A stretch of DNA of 64,000 bases from Roseateles toxinivorans (GTDB taxonomy: Bacteria; Pseudomonadota; Gammaproteobacteria; Burkholderiales; Burkholderiaceae_C), in the NCBI RefSeq assembly GCF_004362525.1, contig NZ_SNXS01000003.1:310001-374000 (forward strand), given 5' to 3'. Positions 54,201 through 62,455 of the stretch are shown piece after piece (positions within the stretch are counted from its first letter, which is position 1; every line of letters begins with the position of its first letter). The notes under the pieces were generated by a model. The model was not told the DNA's origin, did no database searches, and saw only the letters and a list, made by a program, of their open reading frames with translations. The position numbers and the translations under genes were made by a program.

Positions 54201-55172
54201 ATGCAACGTCGCCATTTCCTGCATACCGCCGCGGCCGGCGCTGTGGCCCTGAGCACACCCGCCTGGGCCCAGGCCTGGCCCTCCCGCCCCATCAAGCTGT
54301 TGGTGCCGTTCCCGGCCGGCAGCTCACCGGACCTGATCGCCCGTGCCGTGGCCGAGCCGCTGGCCGCCGCACTCGGTCAGCCGGTGGTGGTGGACAACCG
54401 CCCGGGCGCCGGTGGCAATGTGGGCACCGGCATGGTGGCCAAGGCCGAGCCCGATGGCTACACGTTTCTGTTCACCATCCAGGGCCCGCTGGTGACGGCG
54501 CCGCTGCTGAGCAAGCAACTGGGCTATGACCCGATCAAGGAGCTGGCGCCGGTGACCCTGGTCGCTACCTCGCCGAATCTGTTGGTCGTCGATCCCAAGC
54601 TCGGCGCCAGTACGCTCGCCGACTTCGTGCGCATCGCCCGCGAGCAAAAGGGCAAGCTGAACTACGGCAGCGTCGGCAATGGCAGCGCCTCCCATCTGGC
54701 GATGGAGCTGTTCAAGACGCGCAGCGGCGCCGATCTGCTGCATGTGCCCTACCAGGGCTTCCCTCAGGTGGTCAATGCCATCCTGGCTGGCCAGGTGCAG
54801 GCCGGCTTCATGGTGCCTGGCATCGCGATGGGCCAGGTGCGCGCCGGCAAGCTGAAAGCCCTGGGCGTGACCACGCTGGGCCGCGTCGGCGCACTGCCCG
54901 AGATCCCGACCCTGGCCGAGCAGGGGTTTGCCAATTTCGAGGCCATCTCCTGGCAGGCCGTGCTGGCCCCGGCCAGGACGCCTCAGGCCATCGTCAACCG
55001 CGTCTCGGCCGAGCTGGTGCGCATCATCAAGAGCGACGAGGTGCGCACCCGCATGCTGAGTCAGTACTTCAGCGCCGCCGGCACCACGCCTGATGCGCTG
55101 GCGGCCTTGATCAAGAGCGAGCGCGACAGCTGGGCCAAGGTGATCAAGGCGGCGGGGGTCAAGCCGGAATAA
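54201..55172 (+). CDS. Tripartite tricarboxylate transporter substrate-binding protein (Bug family)
   Basis: 323 residues with signal peptide (RRHFLHTAAAGAVALSTPAW). Bug pattern: PIKLLVPFPAGSSPDLIARA, VVDNRPGAGGNVGTGMVAKA, LNYGSVGNGSASHLAMELFK and HVPYQGFPQVVNAILAGQVQ. It is an orphan periplasmic receptor with no transporter genes beside it. It is not close to the other Bug protein in this window beyond the family level. Ligand unknown, probably a carboxylate. Confidence 0.92.
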   Translation: MQRRHFLHTAAAGAVALSTPAWAQAWPSRPIKLLVPFPAGSSPDLIARAVAEPLAAALGQPVVVDNRPGAGGNVGTGMVAKAEPDGYTFLFTIQGPLVTAPLLSKQLGYDPIKELAPVTLVATSPNLLVVDPKLGASTLADFVRIAREQKGKLNYGSVGNGSASHLAMELFKTRSGADLLHVPYQGFPQVVNAILAGQVQAGFMVPGIAMGQVRAGKLKALGVTTLGRVGALPEIPTLAEQGFANFEAISWQAVLAPARTPQAIVNRVSAELVRIIKSDEVRTRMLSQYFSAAGTTPDALAALIKSERDSWAKVIKAAGVKPE

Positions 55173-55185
55173 TGTGGCCGACGGC

Positions 55186-55239
55186 CCCGGATTTCATCCG
55201 GGCTAATGTGATCAGCTCGTAGCCCGGACGTAATCCGGG
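55186..55239. repeat. Paired REP-like hairpins
   Basis: CCCGGAT-TTC-ATCCGGG at 55186-55202 and CCCGGA-CGTAA-TCCGGG at 55223-55239 face each other across 20 bp. They share the CCCGGAT...ATCCGGGCTA core in inverted orientation. This looks like a dispersed intergenic palindrome pair. The second hairpin lies inside the last codons of the reverse-strand PEP-CTERM gene, and the first may stop transcription of the receptor gene. Confidence 0.7.
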
Positions 55240-55904
55240 ACTGCCGTTGAGCGACTGCGCGCCAGACCCAGCACCGCCAGGCCCAGGCCGAGCAGCGCAT
55301 AGCTGCCCGGCTCCGGCACGGCGCTGGGGCCGAAGGTTGCCATCAGGTCCGAGGCCTTCGTTGTGCCGATGTTGGCAACGTCCATCAACGAGGTTTCGTT
55401 GTAGTAGACGGCGCTGGTGTCCATCAGGATGAAGTTCGATGACTCGCCCGGTGCCAGCGAGCCGGCGCCTGAGGCGGCCGACAGGAAATTGAAGTTGATA
55501 TAGCCCTTGCCGATGCTGGCGCCGCCGTACATGCGCGCGCTAGCCGGGCCCACATCGCCCAGGCCGTCGATGCGCCAGTTGGCATTGAACTCCGGCGCAT
55601 AGAACTCGCCGATGCGGAACACGCCCAGGGCGCCGCTCGAGTTCGGGTCATTGAAGATGCGCCAGTAGAAGTCCAGCGTGCCGTCCAGGTCGCTGCGCAC
55701 CACGCGCGACTGGATCTTGCCCGAGATGCCCAGGGCGGCAATGCTGAAGTCGCTCATCTTGTCTTCCAGCACCACGCCGGCCAGTTGCGGCTCTGCTGCC
55801 GATGTGGTGCCGGGCAGGGCGAGGGTGGTGTCATAGACCAGGGTCACGGCCTGGGCGGTGTGCAGGGACAGCGCTAGCGCGGCGCTCAGAAGCAGGCGTT
55901 TCAT
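55212..55904 (-). CDS. PEP-CTERM exported protein
   Basis: 230 residues from ATG 55904 (MKRLLLSAALALSLHTAQAV), with signal peptide. A beta-rich body follows and then the sorting motif VPEPGSYALLGLGLAVLGLA with R-S-R after the helix. Unlike most family members it continues for another dozen residues, and the last eight (PDYVRATS) are encoded by a REP-like hairpin. The natural end was probably shortly after the basic residues. Function unknown; a matrix or surface role is expected for exosortase substrates. Confidence 0.87.
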   Translation of the reverse strand: MKRLLLSAALALSLHTAQAVTLVYDTTLALPGTTSAAEPQLAGVVLEDKMSDFSIAALGISGKIQSRVVRSDLDGTLDFYWRIFNDPNSSGALGVFRIGEFYAPEFNANWRIDGLGDVGPASARMYGGASIGKGYINFNFLSAASGAGSLAPGESSNFILMDTSAVYYNETSLMDVANIGTTKASDLMATFGPSAVPEPGSYALLGLGLAVLGLARSRSTAVPDYVRATS

Positions 55905-55963
55905 GGGGGCTCCCCAATATGGATGGCAAGGTGTCTGCACTGTGCGCGCTGCGCCCCCCCGAC

Positions 55964-55989
55964 GGCTATCGTGTGATCTAGGGATAGCC
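55964..55989. promoter_or_regulatory. Inverted repeat upstream of the PEP-CTERM gene
   Basis: GGCTATC at 55964-55970 and GATAGCC at 55983-55989 are perfect inverted 7-bp arms, 12 bp apart, 60-85 bp before the start codon on the reverse strand. A regulator site is possible; a weak trmL terminator is the alternative. Confidence 0.35.
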
Positions 55990-56007
55990 CCACACTTGAG
56001 GGGGGAG

Positions 56008-56478
56008 TCAGGTGGCGCCGTTGTAGCCGTTCTGCCTCCAGCCCTCGAACACCGCCACTGCCACGCTGTTGCTGAGGTTCAGGCTGCGCTGGCCCGGGCG
56101 CATCGGCAGGCGCACGCGCCGGGCGGCGTTGAAATGTTCACGTATCGCCTCGGGCAGGCCGGCCGTCTCCGAGCCGAACACCAGATAGTCGCCCGGCTGC
56201 CAGGCTACCTCGGCGAAGGGCCGCGAGCCGCGGGTGGTGAAGGCGAACATCCTGGCGGCGTCGGGTCGAGCCACCGTGATGAAGGCTTCCCAATTCGCAT
56301 GCCGCAGCACGGCCGTGTACTCGTGGTAGTCGAGACCTGCGCGCTGCAGCAGCTTGTCCTCCATCGAAAAGCCCAGCGGTTCGATCAGATGCAATGTGCA
56401 GCCGGTGTTGGCGGCCAGGCGGATGATGTTGCCGGTGTTGGGCGGAATCTCGGGGTGCACCAGCACGATGTTGAACAT
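56008..56478 (-). CDS. trmL: tRNA (cytidine/uridine-2'-O-)-methyltransferase TrmL
   Basis: 156 residues, the compact SPOUT enzyme. It begins MFNIVLVHPEIPPNTGNIIR. Knot motifs are YLVFGSETAGLPEAI and LPMRPGQRSLNLSNSVAVAV. It methylates the wobble ribose (position 34) of certain leucine tRNAs. It is 8 bp downstream of comF on the same strand. Confidence 0.95.
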   Translation of the reverse strand: MFNIVLVHPEIPPNTGNIIRLAANTGCTLHLIEPLGFSMEDKLLQRAGLDYHEYTAVLRHANWEAFITVARPDAARMFAFTTRGSRPFAEVAWQPGDYLVFGSETAGLPEAIREHFNAARRVRLPMRPGQRSLNLSNSVAVAVFEGWRQNGYNGAT

Positions 56479-56486
56479 AGGGTCTC

Positions 56487-57233
56487 TCAGGGTGGCAATG
56501 GCGTGCGCGCGATTATCCAGGCCTGCACATGGATGACCCCGGCGGCCCTGAGCACCCGGGCAAGTTCACGCAGCGTGGCGCCGGTCGTCATGACGTCATC
56601 GACGAGGGCCACCGAGCGGCCGCGCAGCTCGGCCAGGCGCAGCGGCTCGACGGCAAAGGCGCCACGCATATTGGAGGCGCGCTGTGCGGCCGGCAGGGCG
56701 ATCTGGTGCGGGGTGTCGCGCAGGCGCAGCAGCAGCCGCGCGTCACAGCGCAGCCCGCGGCGGCGGGCCATGCGGCGTGCCAGCTCCCAGCTCTGGTTGT
56801 AGCCGCGCTCGCGCAGGCGGGGCAGGGCCAGCGGTACCGGCAGCAGCCAGTCGGGGGCCGGGGGGCGGGCGTCATCGAGCGCCGCGTCGAGGCGGTCGAG
56901 CAGCAATTCGGCCAGTTCGGGCCGGCCACCAAACTTGAACTGTTGCAGCAGCTCGTTCCAGGGGAAGCCATAGTCGACGCCGGCCACGCTCAGGTCCAGC
57001 GCGACCTCCTGACCCAGGCAGGCGCCGCAGCGCCGCACACCGCCTGGCACAGGCAGCGCGCAGCCGAGGCAGCGCGGTTGGGATCCGGCGTGCCGGCGCA
57101 GGCAGTCGCCGCACACCGCCGCTAGGCAGGCGCCATGGCAAAGCGCACACAAGGATGGGCACAGGCCCAGCCAGTGCCGCCATCGGCCTTGGACCGAGGG
57201 CGGGATTGTGGGGGCGGCGGGCGGCTGGGACAC
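56487..57233 (-). CDS. comF: ComF family phosphoribosyltransferase-like protein
   Basis: 248 residues if started at GTG 57233 (MSQPPAAPTIPPSVQGRW); no ATG is available in frame nearby. An N-terminal zinc-ribbon region has paired cysteines (CPSLCALC, C-G-D-C, C-L-G-C, C-G-A-C). The PRTase domain has LLPVPLALPRLRERGYNQSW and the PRPP loop VALVDDVMTTGATLRELARV. ComF proteins help DNA uptake during transformation (with ComFA-like helicases in Gram-positives); the enzymatic activity is unproven. Divergent from the BioC-like gene. Confidence 0.88.
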   Translation of the reverse strand: MSQPPAAPTIPPSVQGRWRHWLGLCPSLCALCHGACLAAVCGDCLRRHAGSQPRCLGCALPVPGGVRRCGACLGQEVALDLSVAGVDYGFPWNELLQQFKFGGRPELAELLLDRLDAALDDARPPAPDWLLPVPLALPRLRERGYNQSWELARRMARRRGLRCDARLLLRLRDTPHQIALPAAQRASNMRGAFAVEPLRLAELRGRSVALVDDVMTTGATLRELARVLRAAGVIHVQAWIIARTPLPP

Positions 57234-57254
57234 CGTCTCAATATACTGCCGGCC

Positions 57255-58175
57255 ATGACCGACACGACCCCCCGCCACGGCGGCAATCCGTTGCTGGACC
57301 CGCGCGCCGTGGCCAGGCAGCTGCGCCGCCTGGCCGCTCTGCCGCAAGCCCCCTGGCTGCATGCCGATATCGCGCGCCGCATGGCCGAACGCCTGGGGGT
57401 GATCAAGCTGCAGCCTGCCGTGCTGCTGAACTGGTGGGGGTTTCTGGGCGACAGCCGCGAGGCGCTGAGCCAGGCCTATCCGAAGGCGAAGCAGGTCTGG
57501 GTCGAGCCCACCGAGGCCTTGCGCCTGCGCAGTGCCGAGCTGGTGCGCCGCTCCTGGTGGGCCGCCCTGATGGGCGGCGCGCCGGCCATCGAGGTGCAGG
57601 CCGAGTCGGCGTTGGTGCCCGGGGCGGCGCAGATGCTCTGGGCCAATATGGTGCTGCATGCCGCGCCCGATCTGCCGACCCAGCTGCGGCGCTGGCAGGC
57701 CGCGCTGGCCGTCGATGGTTTCGTGATGTTCTCCTGCCTGGGCCCGGACAGTCTGCGCGAGTTGCGTCCCGTCTATCGCGCCATGGGCTGGGGCGCACCG
57801 CTGCAGGACTGGGTGGACATGCATGACATCGGCGACATGATGGTCGAGGCCGGTTTCGCCGATCCGGTGATGGATCAGGAGCGCATTAGCCTGACCTGGG
57901 CCACGCCCGCGGCCCTGCTCAAGGACCTGCGTCTGCTCGGCGGCAATGCGGCGCCGCTGCGCTTCGAGGGCCTGCGCACGCCGCGCTGGCGCGCCAGGCT
58001 GGAGCAGGCGCTGCTGCCGCTGGCCGGACCGGACGGCCGCTTGTGGTTGAGCCTGGAGGTGATCTACGGTCATGCCTTCAAGGCCGCACCGCGGCTGCGC
58101 ATGGCGCAGGAGGTGAGTCTGTCGGCCGAGAGCCTCAGAAGCATGGCCAAACAGGGCGCAAAGCGCCCGGCATGA
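57255..58175 (+). CDS. BioC-like methyltransferase-fold protein with an altered SAM motif
   Basis: 306 residues from ATG 57255. The order of elements matches malonyl-ACP methyltransferases (NPLLDPRAVARQLRRLAALP at the start, MLWANMVLHAAPDLPTQLRR, FSCLGPDSLRELRPVYRAMG, DIGDMMVEAGFADPVMDQER). Where a DxGxGxG SAM loop is expected, there is instead VLLNWWGFLGDSREALSQAY. So SAM binding is doubtful. It may have lost methyltransferase activity or be a paralogue with a different role. It stands apart from other biotin genes. Confidence 0.72.
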   Translation: MTDTTPRHGGNPLLDPRAVARQLRRLAALPQAPWLHADIARRMAERLGVIKLQPAVLLNWWGFLGDSREALSQAYPKAKQVWVEPTEALRLRSAELVRRSWWAALMGGAPAIEVQAESALVPGAAQMLWANMVLHAAPDLPTQLRRWQAALAVDGFVMFSCLGPDSLRELRPVYRAMGWGAPLQDWVDMHDIGDMMVEAGFADPVMDQERISLTWATPAALLKDLRLLGGNAAPLRFEGLRTPRWRARLEQALLPLAGPDGRLWLSLEVIYGHAFKAAPRLRMAQEVSLSAESLRSMAKQGAKRPA

Positions 58176-58581
58176 GCACAAACCCGGTGCGTGCGGCGAA
58201 AACGCCGCATCGGCATGCGGTCGGTGCGCTCGCGTACGCTAAAATCGCGAACTTGCCGAAATGGTCGGGGCTCAGCTGGCGAGAATGTACCGGCCCGGCA
58301 GCCGGCCGGGCTTGAGCTGGATCAGGACCTTGTTGCGGGCACCGGTCGGTACTTGCGGGCAGAAGGATTGAAATACGAGGTGCGGGTTTGCCGATCGTTG
58401 TCGGCAGATCCGGTCATTGCAGATGGGCCAAGTGCCATGACGAGAAGCGGGGCGCCATGTGCGCCCCGAACTTCGGTGGGCTTGGGGAGCGAATACGGAG
58501 GCTGGGATGGCCAGAGGCGGGCGCGCAGCCCGGCTGGGTCTTGCCGGGCTGTGGGTTGGAATTGAAACAGAAGTGACGACC
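58176..58581 (+). promoter_or_regulatory. Long hairpin-rich leader upstream of coxB, no gene seen
   Basis: About 400 bp without a convincing gene. Stem-loops are at 58193-58208 (GCGGCG-AAAA-CGCCGC), 58294-58310 (CCCGGC/GCCGGG), 58449-58467 (GGGGCGC-CATGT-GCGCCCC) and 58527-58550 (AGCCCGGC/GCCGGGCT). None is followed by a T-run, so they are not standard terminators. A TAAAAT near 58239 is a possible -10. The region likely carries the cox promoter and a structured 5' leader. Confidence 0.45.
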
Positions 58582-59760
58582 ATGAAGACGATGAACGTAC
58601 TTGAAGTCGGGCGCAGGCTGGGGCAGCTGGGGGTGACCCTGGGCGCGACGCTGGCGACGCATGCGGCCCTGGCGGTGGGCGATCTGCCCGGCGGCCCGGC
58701 GGTCAATCAGATCGATCTGCACCCGCCGGTGACCAAGATCGCGACCGAGCAGATGTGGCTGCACAACTTCATGATGATCATCTGCCTGGTGATCTTCGTG
58801 GCCGTGTTCGGCGTGATGTTCTATTCGATCTTCAAGCACCGCAAGTCCAAGGGCGCGGTGCCGGCCAACTTCCATGAGAGCGTCAAGGTCGAAGTGGCCT
58901 GGACGCTGACCCCCTTCATCATCGTCATCTTCATGGCCCTGCCGGCCACCAAGGTGGTGGTCGCGATGAAGGACACCACCAATGCCGACCTGACCATCAA
59001 GGCCACCGGCTACCAGTGGAAGTGGGGCTACGACTACCTGAAGGGCGAGGGCGAAGGCCTGGGCTTTCTGTCGACCCTGGACACCGCCCAGCGCGAAATG
59101 TCCAACGCCGGCAAGCCCGAGGGCGACAACTACCTGCTGAAGGTGGACAACCCCCTGGTCGTGCCGGTCGGCAAGAAGGTGCGCATCATCACCACCGCCA
59201 ACGACGTGATCCACGCCTGGATGGTGCCGGCCTTCGGTGTGAAGCAGGATGCCATCCCCGGCTTCGTGCGCGACACCTGGTTCCGCGCCGAGAAGACCGG
59301 TGACTTCTACGGCCAGTGCGCCGAGCTGTGCGGCAAGGAGCACGCCTACATGCCCATCCATGTGAAGGTGCTGTCGGCTGCCGACTACTCCGCCTGGGTC
59401 GATGGCAAGAAGAAGGAAATGGCTGCCAAGGCCGATGATCCGGCCAAGGTCTGGAAGCAGGAAGACCTGGTCGCCCGTGGCGAGAAGGTCTATGCCGCCA
59501 ACTGCGCCGCCTGCCACAAGGCCGACGGCAAGGGTGCCGGCCCGATCAAGGCGATCGACGGTTCGCCGGTGGTGCTCGACGAAGACAAGCTCAAGCAGGT
59601 TGCGGTGTTGTTGAACGGCCAGAACAATGGCGCGATGCCGGCGTGGAAGCAGTTGAGCGACACCGAGATTGCCGCCGTCATCACCTACACCAAGAACAGC
59701 TGGTCCAACAAGACGGGCCAAGCGGTGCAGCCGGCCGAAGTGCTGGCCGCCCGCAAGTGA
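58582..59760 (+). CDS. coxB: Cytochrome c oxidase subunit II with fused cytochrome c domain
   Basis: 392 residues from ATG 58582 (MKTMNVLEVGRRLGQLGVTL). Signal peptide, then two TMs (MWLHNFMMIICLVIFVAVFG; VEVAWTLTPFIIVIFMALPA). The cupredoxin domain follows with the CuA ligands in CAELCGKEHAYMPIHVKV. A C-terminal c-type heme domain has C-A-A-C-H near 312 and the Met ligand in GAMPAWKQL. The heme domain makes this a caa3-type subunit that can take electrons directly from cytochrome c. First gene of the cox operon. Confidence 0.96.
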   Translation: MKTMNVLEVGRRLGQLGVTLGATLATHAALAVGDLPGGPAVNQIDLHPPVTKIATEQMWLHNFMMIICLVIFVAVFGVMFYSIFKHRKSKGAVPANFHESVKVEVAWTLTPFIIVIFMALPATKVVVAMKDTTNADLTIKATGYQWKWGYDYLKGEGEGLGFLSTLDTAQREMSNAGKPEGDNYLLKVDNPLVVPVGKKVRIITTANDVIHAWMVPAFGVKQDAIPGFVRDTWFRAEKTGDFYGQCAELCGKEHAYMPIHVKVLSAADYSAWVDGKKKEMAAKADDPAKVWKQEDLVARGEKVYAANCAACHKADGKGAGPIKAIDGSPVVLDEDKLKQVAVLLNGQNNGAMPAWKQLSDTEIAAVITYTKNSWSNKTGQAVQPAEVLAARK

Positions 59761-59789
59761 CCGTCTGAACGTCGAGAAAAGGAAACAAC

Positions 59790-61430
59790 ATGAGTGCAGT
59801 GCTTGACCATCATGGTCACGACGTTCATGACCACGATCATGATCACCACGCCCCGAGCGGCTGGCGCCGCTGGGTCTTCGCGACCAACCACAAGGACATA
59901 GGTACGCTGTACCTGCTGTTCTCGTTCACGATGCTGATGATCGGCGGCGTGCTGGCTCTGTGCATACGCGCCGAGCTGTTCCAGCCGGGTCTGCAGTTCT
60001 TCAATCCGGAACTGTTCAACCAGTTCACGACGATGCACGGCCTGATCATGGTGTTCGGCGCCATCATGCCGGCCTTCGTGGGCTTCGCGAACTGGATGAT
60101 TCCGCTGCAGGTGGGCGCGGCCGACATGGCTTTCGCGCGCATGAACAACTTCAGCTTCTGGCTGCTGATTCCGGCGGCCCTCATGCTGGTGGCCAGCTTC
60201 TTCATGCCCGGTGGCGCCCCCGCCGCCGGCTGGACGCTGTACGCCCCGCTGACCCTGCAGATGGGTCCGTCGATGGACGCCGGCATCTTCGCGATGCACA
60301 TCATGGGTGCATCGAGCATCATGGGCTCGATCAACATCATCGTCACCATCCTGAACATGCGCGCGCCCGGCATGACCCTGATGAAGATGCCGATGTTCTG
60401 CTGGACCTGGCTGATCACCGCCTATCTGCTGATCGCCGTGATGCCGGTGCTGGCAGGCGCGATCACCATGACCTTGACCGACCGCCACTTCGGGACTTCC
60501 TTCTTTGTCGCGGCAGGCGGCGGTGATCCGGTGATGTACCAGCACATCTTCTGGTTCTTCGGTCACCCCGAGGTCTACATCATGATCTTGCCGGCCTTCG
60601 GCATCGTCAGCCAGATCGTGCCGGCCTTCTCGCGCAAGAAGCTGTTCGGCTACGCCTCGATGGTCTATGCGACGGCCTCGATCGCCATCCTGTCCTTCAT
60701 CGTCTGGGCCCACCATATGTTCTCCACCGGCATGCCGGTGACGGGCCAGCTGTTCTTCATGTATGCGACGATGCTGATCGCCGTGCCCACGGCCGTGAAG
60801 ATCTTCAACTGGATCGCCACGATGTGGCGTGGCTCGATGACCTTCGAGACACCGATGCTGTTCGCGGTGGGCTTCATCTTCGTGTTCACGATGGGCGGCT
60901 TCACCGGCCTGATCCTGGCCATGGCGCCGGTGGACATCCAGTTGCAGGACACTTACTACGTCGTTGCCCACTTCCACTATGTGCTGGTGGCAGGCTCGCT
61001 GTACGCGCTGTTCGCCGGCGTCTATTACTGGGGGCCGAAGTGGACTGGCGTGATGTACTCCGAGACCCGCGGCAAGATCCACTTCTGGGGTTCGTTGATC
61101 TTCTTCAACGTCACCTTCTTCCCGATGCACTTCCTGGGTCTGGCCGGCATGCCGCGCCGCTATGCCGACTACCCGATGCAGTTCACCGACTTCAACGCGA
61201 TCGCCTCGGTGGGCGCCTTCGGCTTCGGTCTGATGCAGGTGTACTTCTTCCTGTTCGTCGTCGTGCCGATGATGCGCGGCAAGGGTGCCAAGGCGCCCCA
61301 GCGCCCCTGGACCGACCCGGACGGCAAGGGTGCCGAAGGCCTGGAGTGGGAAGTTCCCTCGCCCGCGCCCTTCCACACCTTTGAAACCCCGCCCAAGCTG
61401 AATGCGGCGGCAACCAGGATCATCGGTTGA
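59790..61430 (+). CDS. ctaD: Cytochrome c oxidase subunit I
   Basis: 546 residues with 12 membrane helices. It has FFGHPEVYIMILPAFGIVSQ (heme-copper His with cross-linked Tyr), FIVWAHHMFSTGM (the CuB His pair), PTAVKIFNW (K channel) and DTYYVVAHFHYVLV (heme a and a3 His). It reduces oxygen to water and pumps protons. The N-terminus carries an unusual His/Asp-rich stretch, LDHHGHDVHDHDHDHHAP, which may bind metal or simply be a disordered tail. It follows coxB by 29 bp. Confidence 0.97.
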   Translation: MSAVLDHHGHDVHDHDHDHHAPSGWRRWVFATNHKDIGTLYLLFSFTMLMIGGVLALCIRAELFQPGLQFFNPELFNQFTTMHGLIMVFGAIMPAFVGFANWMIPLQVGAADMAFARMNNFSFWLLIPAALMLVASFFMPGGAPAAGWTLYAPLTLQMGPSMDAGIFAMHIMGASSIMGSINIIVTILNMRAPGMTLMKMPMFCWTWLITAYLLIAVMPVLAGAITMTLTDRHFGTSFFVAAGGGDPVMYQHIFWFFGHPEVYIMILPAFGIVSQIVPAFSRKKLFGYASMVYATASIAILSFIVWAHHMFSTGMPVTGQLFFMYATMLIAVPTAVKIFNWIATMWRGSMTFETPMLFAVGFIFVFTMGGFTGLILAMAPVDIQLQDTYYVVAHFHYVLVAGSLYALFAGVYYWGPKWTGVMYSETRGKIHFWGSLIFFNVTFFPMHFLGLAGMPRRYADYPMQFTDFNAIASVGAFGFGLMQVYFFLFVVVPMMRGKGAKAPQRPWTDPDGKGAEGLEWEVPSPAPFHTFETPPKLNAAATRIIG

Positions 61431-61453
61431 TGATCAACAGCGAGGCATCCGTC

Positions 61454-61567
61454 ATGAGCACTGAACAGCAACGCAAGAACAATCTGCGTCTGGCCCTGAT
61501 CCTGGCCTCGGTGGCCGCGGTCTTCGCCATCGGCTTCGTGACCAAGATCGTCTTGCTCGGTTCCTGA
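61454..61567 (+). CDS. Cytochrome oxidase small assembly protein
   Basis: 37 residues from ATG 61454 (MSTEQQRKNNLRLALILASV), with one membrane helix (LALILASVAAVFAIGFVTKI). ATG 61430, overlapping the ctaD stop (TGATG), would add eight residues. Tiny single-helix proteins between ctaD and ctaG are characteristic of Burkholderiales cox operons and are thought to help assembly. The position between ctaD and ctaG, and the charged N-terminus, support the call. Confidence 0.8.
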   Translation: MSTEQQRKNNLRLALILASVAAVFAIGFVTKIVLLGS

Positions 61568-61572
61568 CATCC

Positions 61573-62181
61573 ATGGGCACTTTCAGCATCAGCTCCGGCC
61601 TTCGCGGCGACAACCTGCGCATGGTGGGCAAGCTCGCCGTCGTGGCGGCGCTGATGTTCGGCTTCGGCTACGCGCTGGTGCCGATGTACAAGGCCATCTG
61701 CACGGCCCTGGGCATCAATGTGCTGTCGCTCAGCGAGCGCCAGCCGGGCGCTTCAACCGCGAACGGCCAGAACAGCCAGATCGACTACAGCCGCAGCATC
61801 AGCATCGAGTTCGACGCCAATGCGCGCGGCCCCTGGGCGTTCAAGCCGGCGGTGAACACGCTGAACGTGCATCCGGGCGAGCTGACCACCGTCATGTACG
61901 AGTTCCGCAACACGCAGGACCGTGTCATGTCGGCGCAGGCGATTCCGAGCTATGCACCGAAGCAGGCCACGGCTCACTTCAACAAGTTGGAGTGCTTCTG
62001 TTTCAATGAATACACCTTGCAGCCGGGCGAGGTGAAGCAGTGGCCGGTGGTGTTTGTGGTTGATCCGAAGCTGCCCCGCGATGTGAAGACCATCACCCTG
62101 TCCTACACCTTCTTCGAGGTGCCGGGCAAGAACGTGAAACAAGGCCAGGCGCCCAAGCTCGAAGCGGAGCCGCGCACATGA
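61573..62181 (+). CDS. ctaG: Cytochrome c oxidase assembly protein CtaG (Cox11)
   Basis: 202 residues. One N-terminal TM (VGKLAVVAALMFGFGYALVP) is followed by a periplasmic immunoglobulin-like domain with the copper-binding C-F-C-F in KLECFCFNEYTLQPGE. The motif VPMYKAICTALGIN lies just after the helix. Cox11 delivers copper to the CuB site of subunit I. It overlaps the following DUF2970 gene by ATGA. Confidence 0.96.
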   Translation: MGTFSISSGLRGDNLRMVGKLAVVAALMFGFGYALVPMYKAICTALGINVLSLSERQPGASTANGQNSQIDYSRSISIEFDANARGPWAFKPAVNTLNVHPGELTTVMYEFRNTQDRVMSAQAIPSYAPKQATAHFNKLECFCFNEYTLQPGEVKQWPVVFVVDPKLPRDVKTITLSYTFFEVPGKNVKQGQAPKLEAEPRT

Positions 62182-62420
62182 GCAGGCCTGGTCAGGATTT
62201 GAAGGAAGCCGCGGCGCGCCCGGGCTCGTTTTTGCAGACCCTGCGCGCGGTCGCATGGTCTTTTTTTGGCGTGCGACGTGGCGCCGGATATGAAGAGGAT
62301 GTTGCCAAGCTCAACCCGGTGCATGTGATCATCGCCGGGGTGATAGGGGCAGCACTGTTTGTGCTGGCGCTGGTGCTGGTGGTCAATTGGGTCATCGGCA
62401 GCGGCGTCGCCGGCAGCTAA
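62178..62420 (+). CDS. DUF2970 membrane protein
   Basis: 80 residues: LQTLRAVAWSFFGVRRGAGY, then a single TM (HVIIAGVIGAALFVLALVLV). It is known as a short conserved protein in beta- and gammaproteobacterial cox loci, between ctaG and subunit III. Its role is undefined, probably oxidase assembly or stability. Translation is coupled to ctaG. Confidence 0.85.
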   Translation: MSRPGQDLKEAAARPGSFLQTLRAVAWSFFGVRRGAGYEEDVAKLNPVHVIIAGVIGAALFVLALVLVVNWVIGSGVAGS

Positions 62421-62455
62421 CAATCAGTTTGAAGTCTTAGGTTCGAGGAGAAATC

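Noticed and set aside
58449-58467. Strong hairpin considered as a terminator
   Set aside because: No T-run follows, and it lies too far downstream of the BioC-like gene; kept only as part of the coxB leader.
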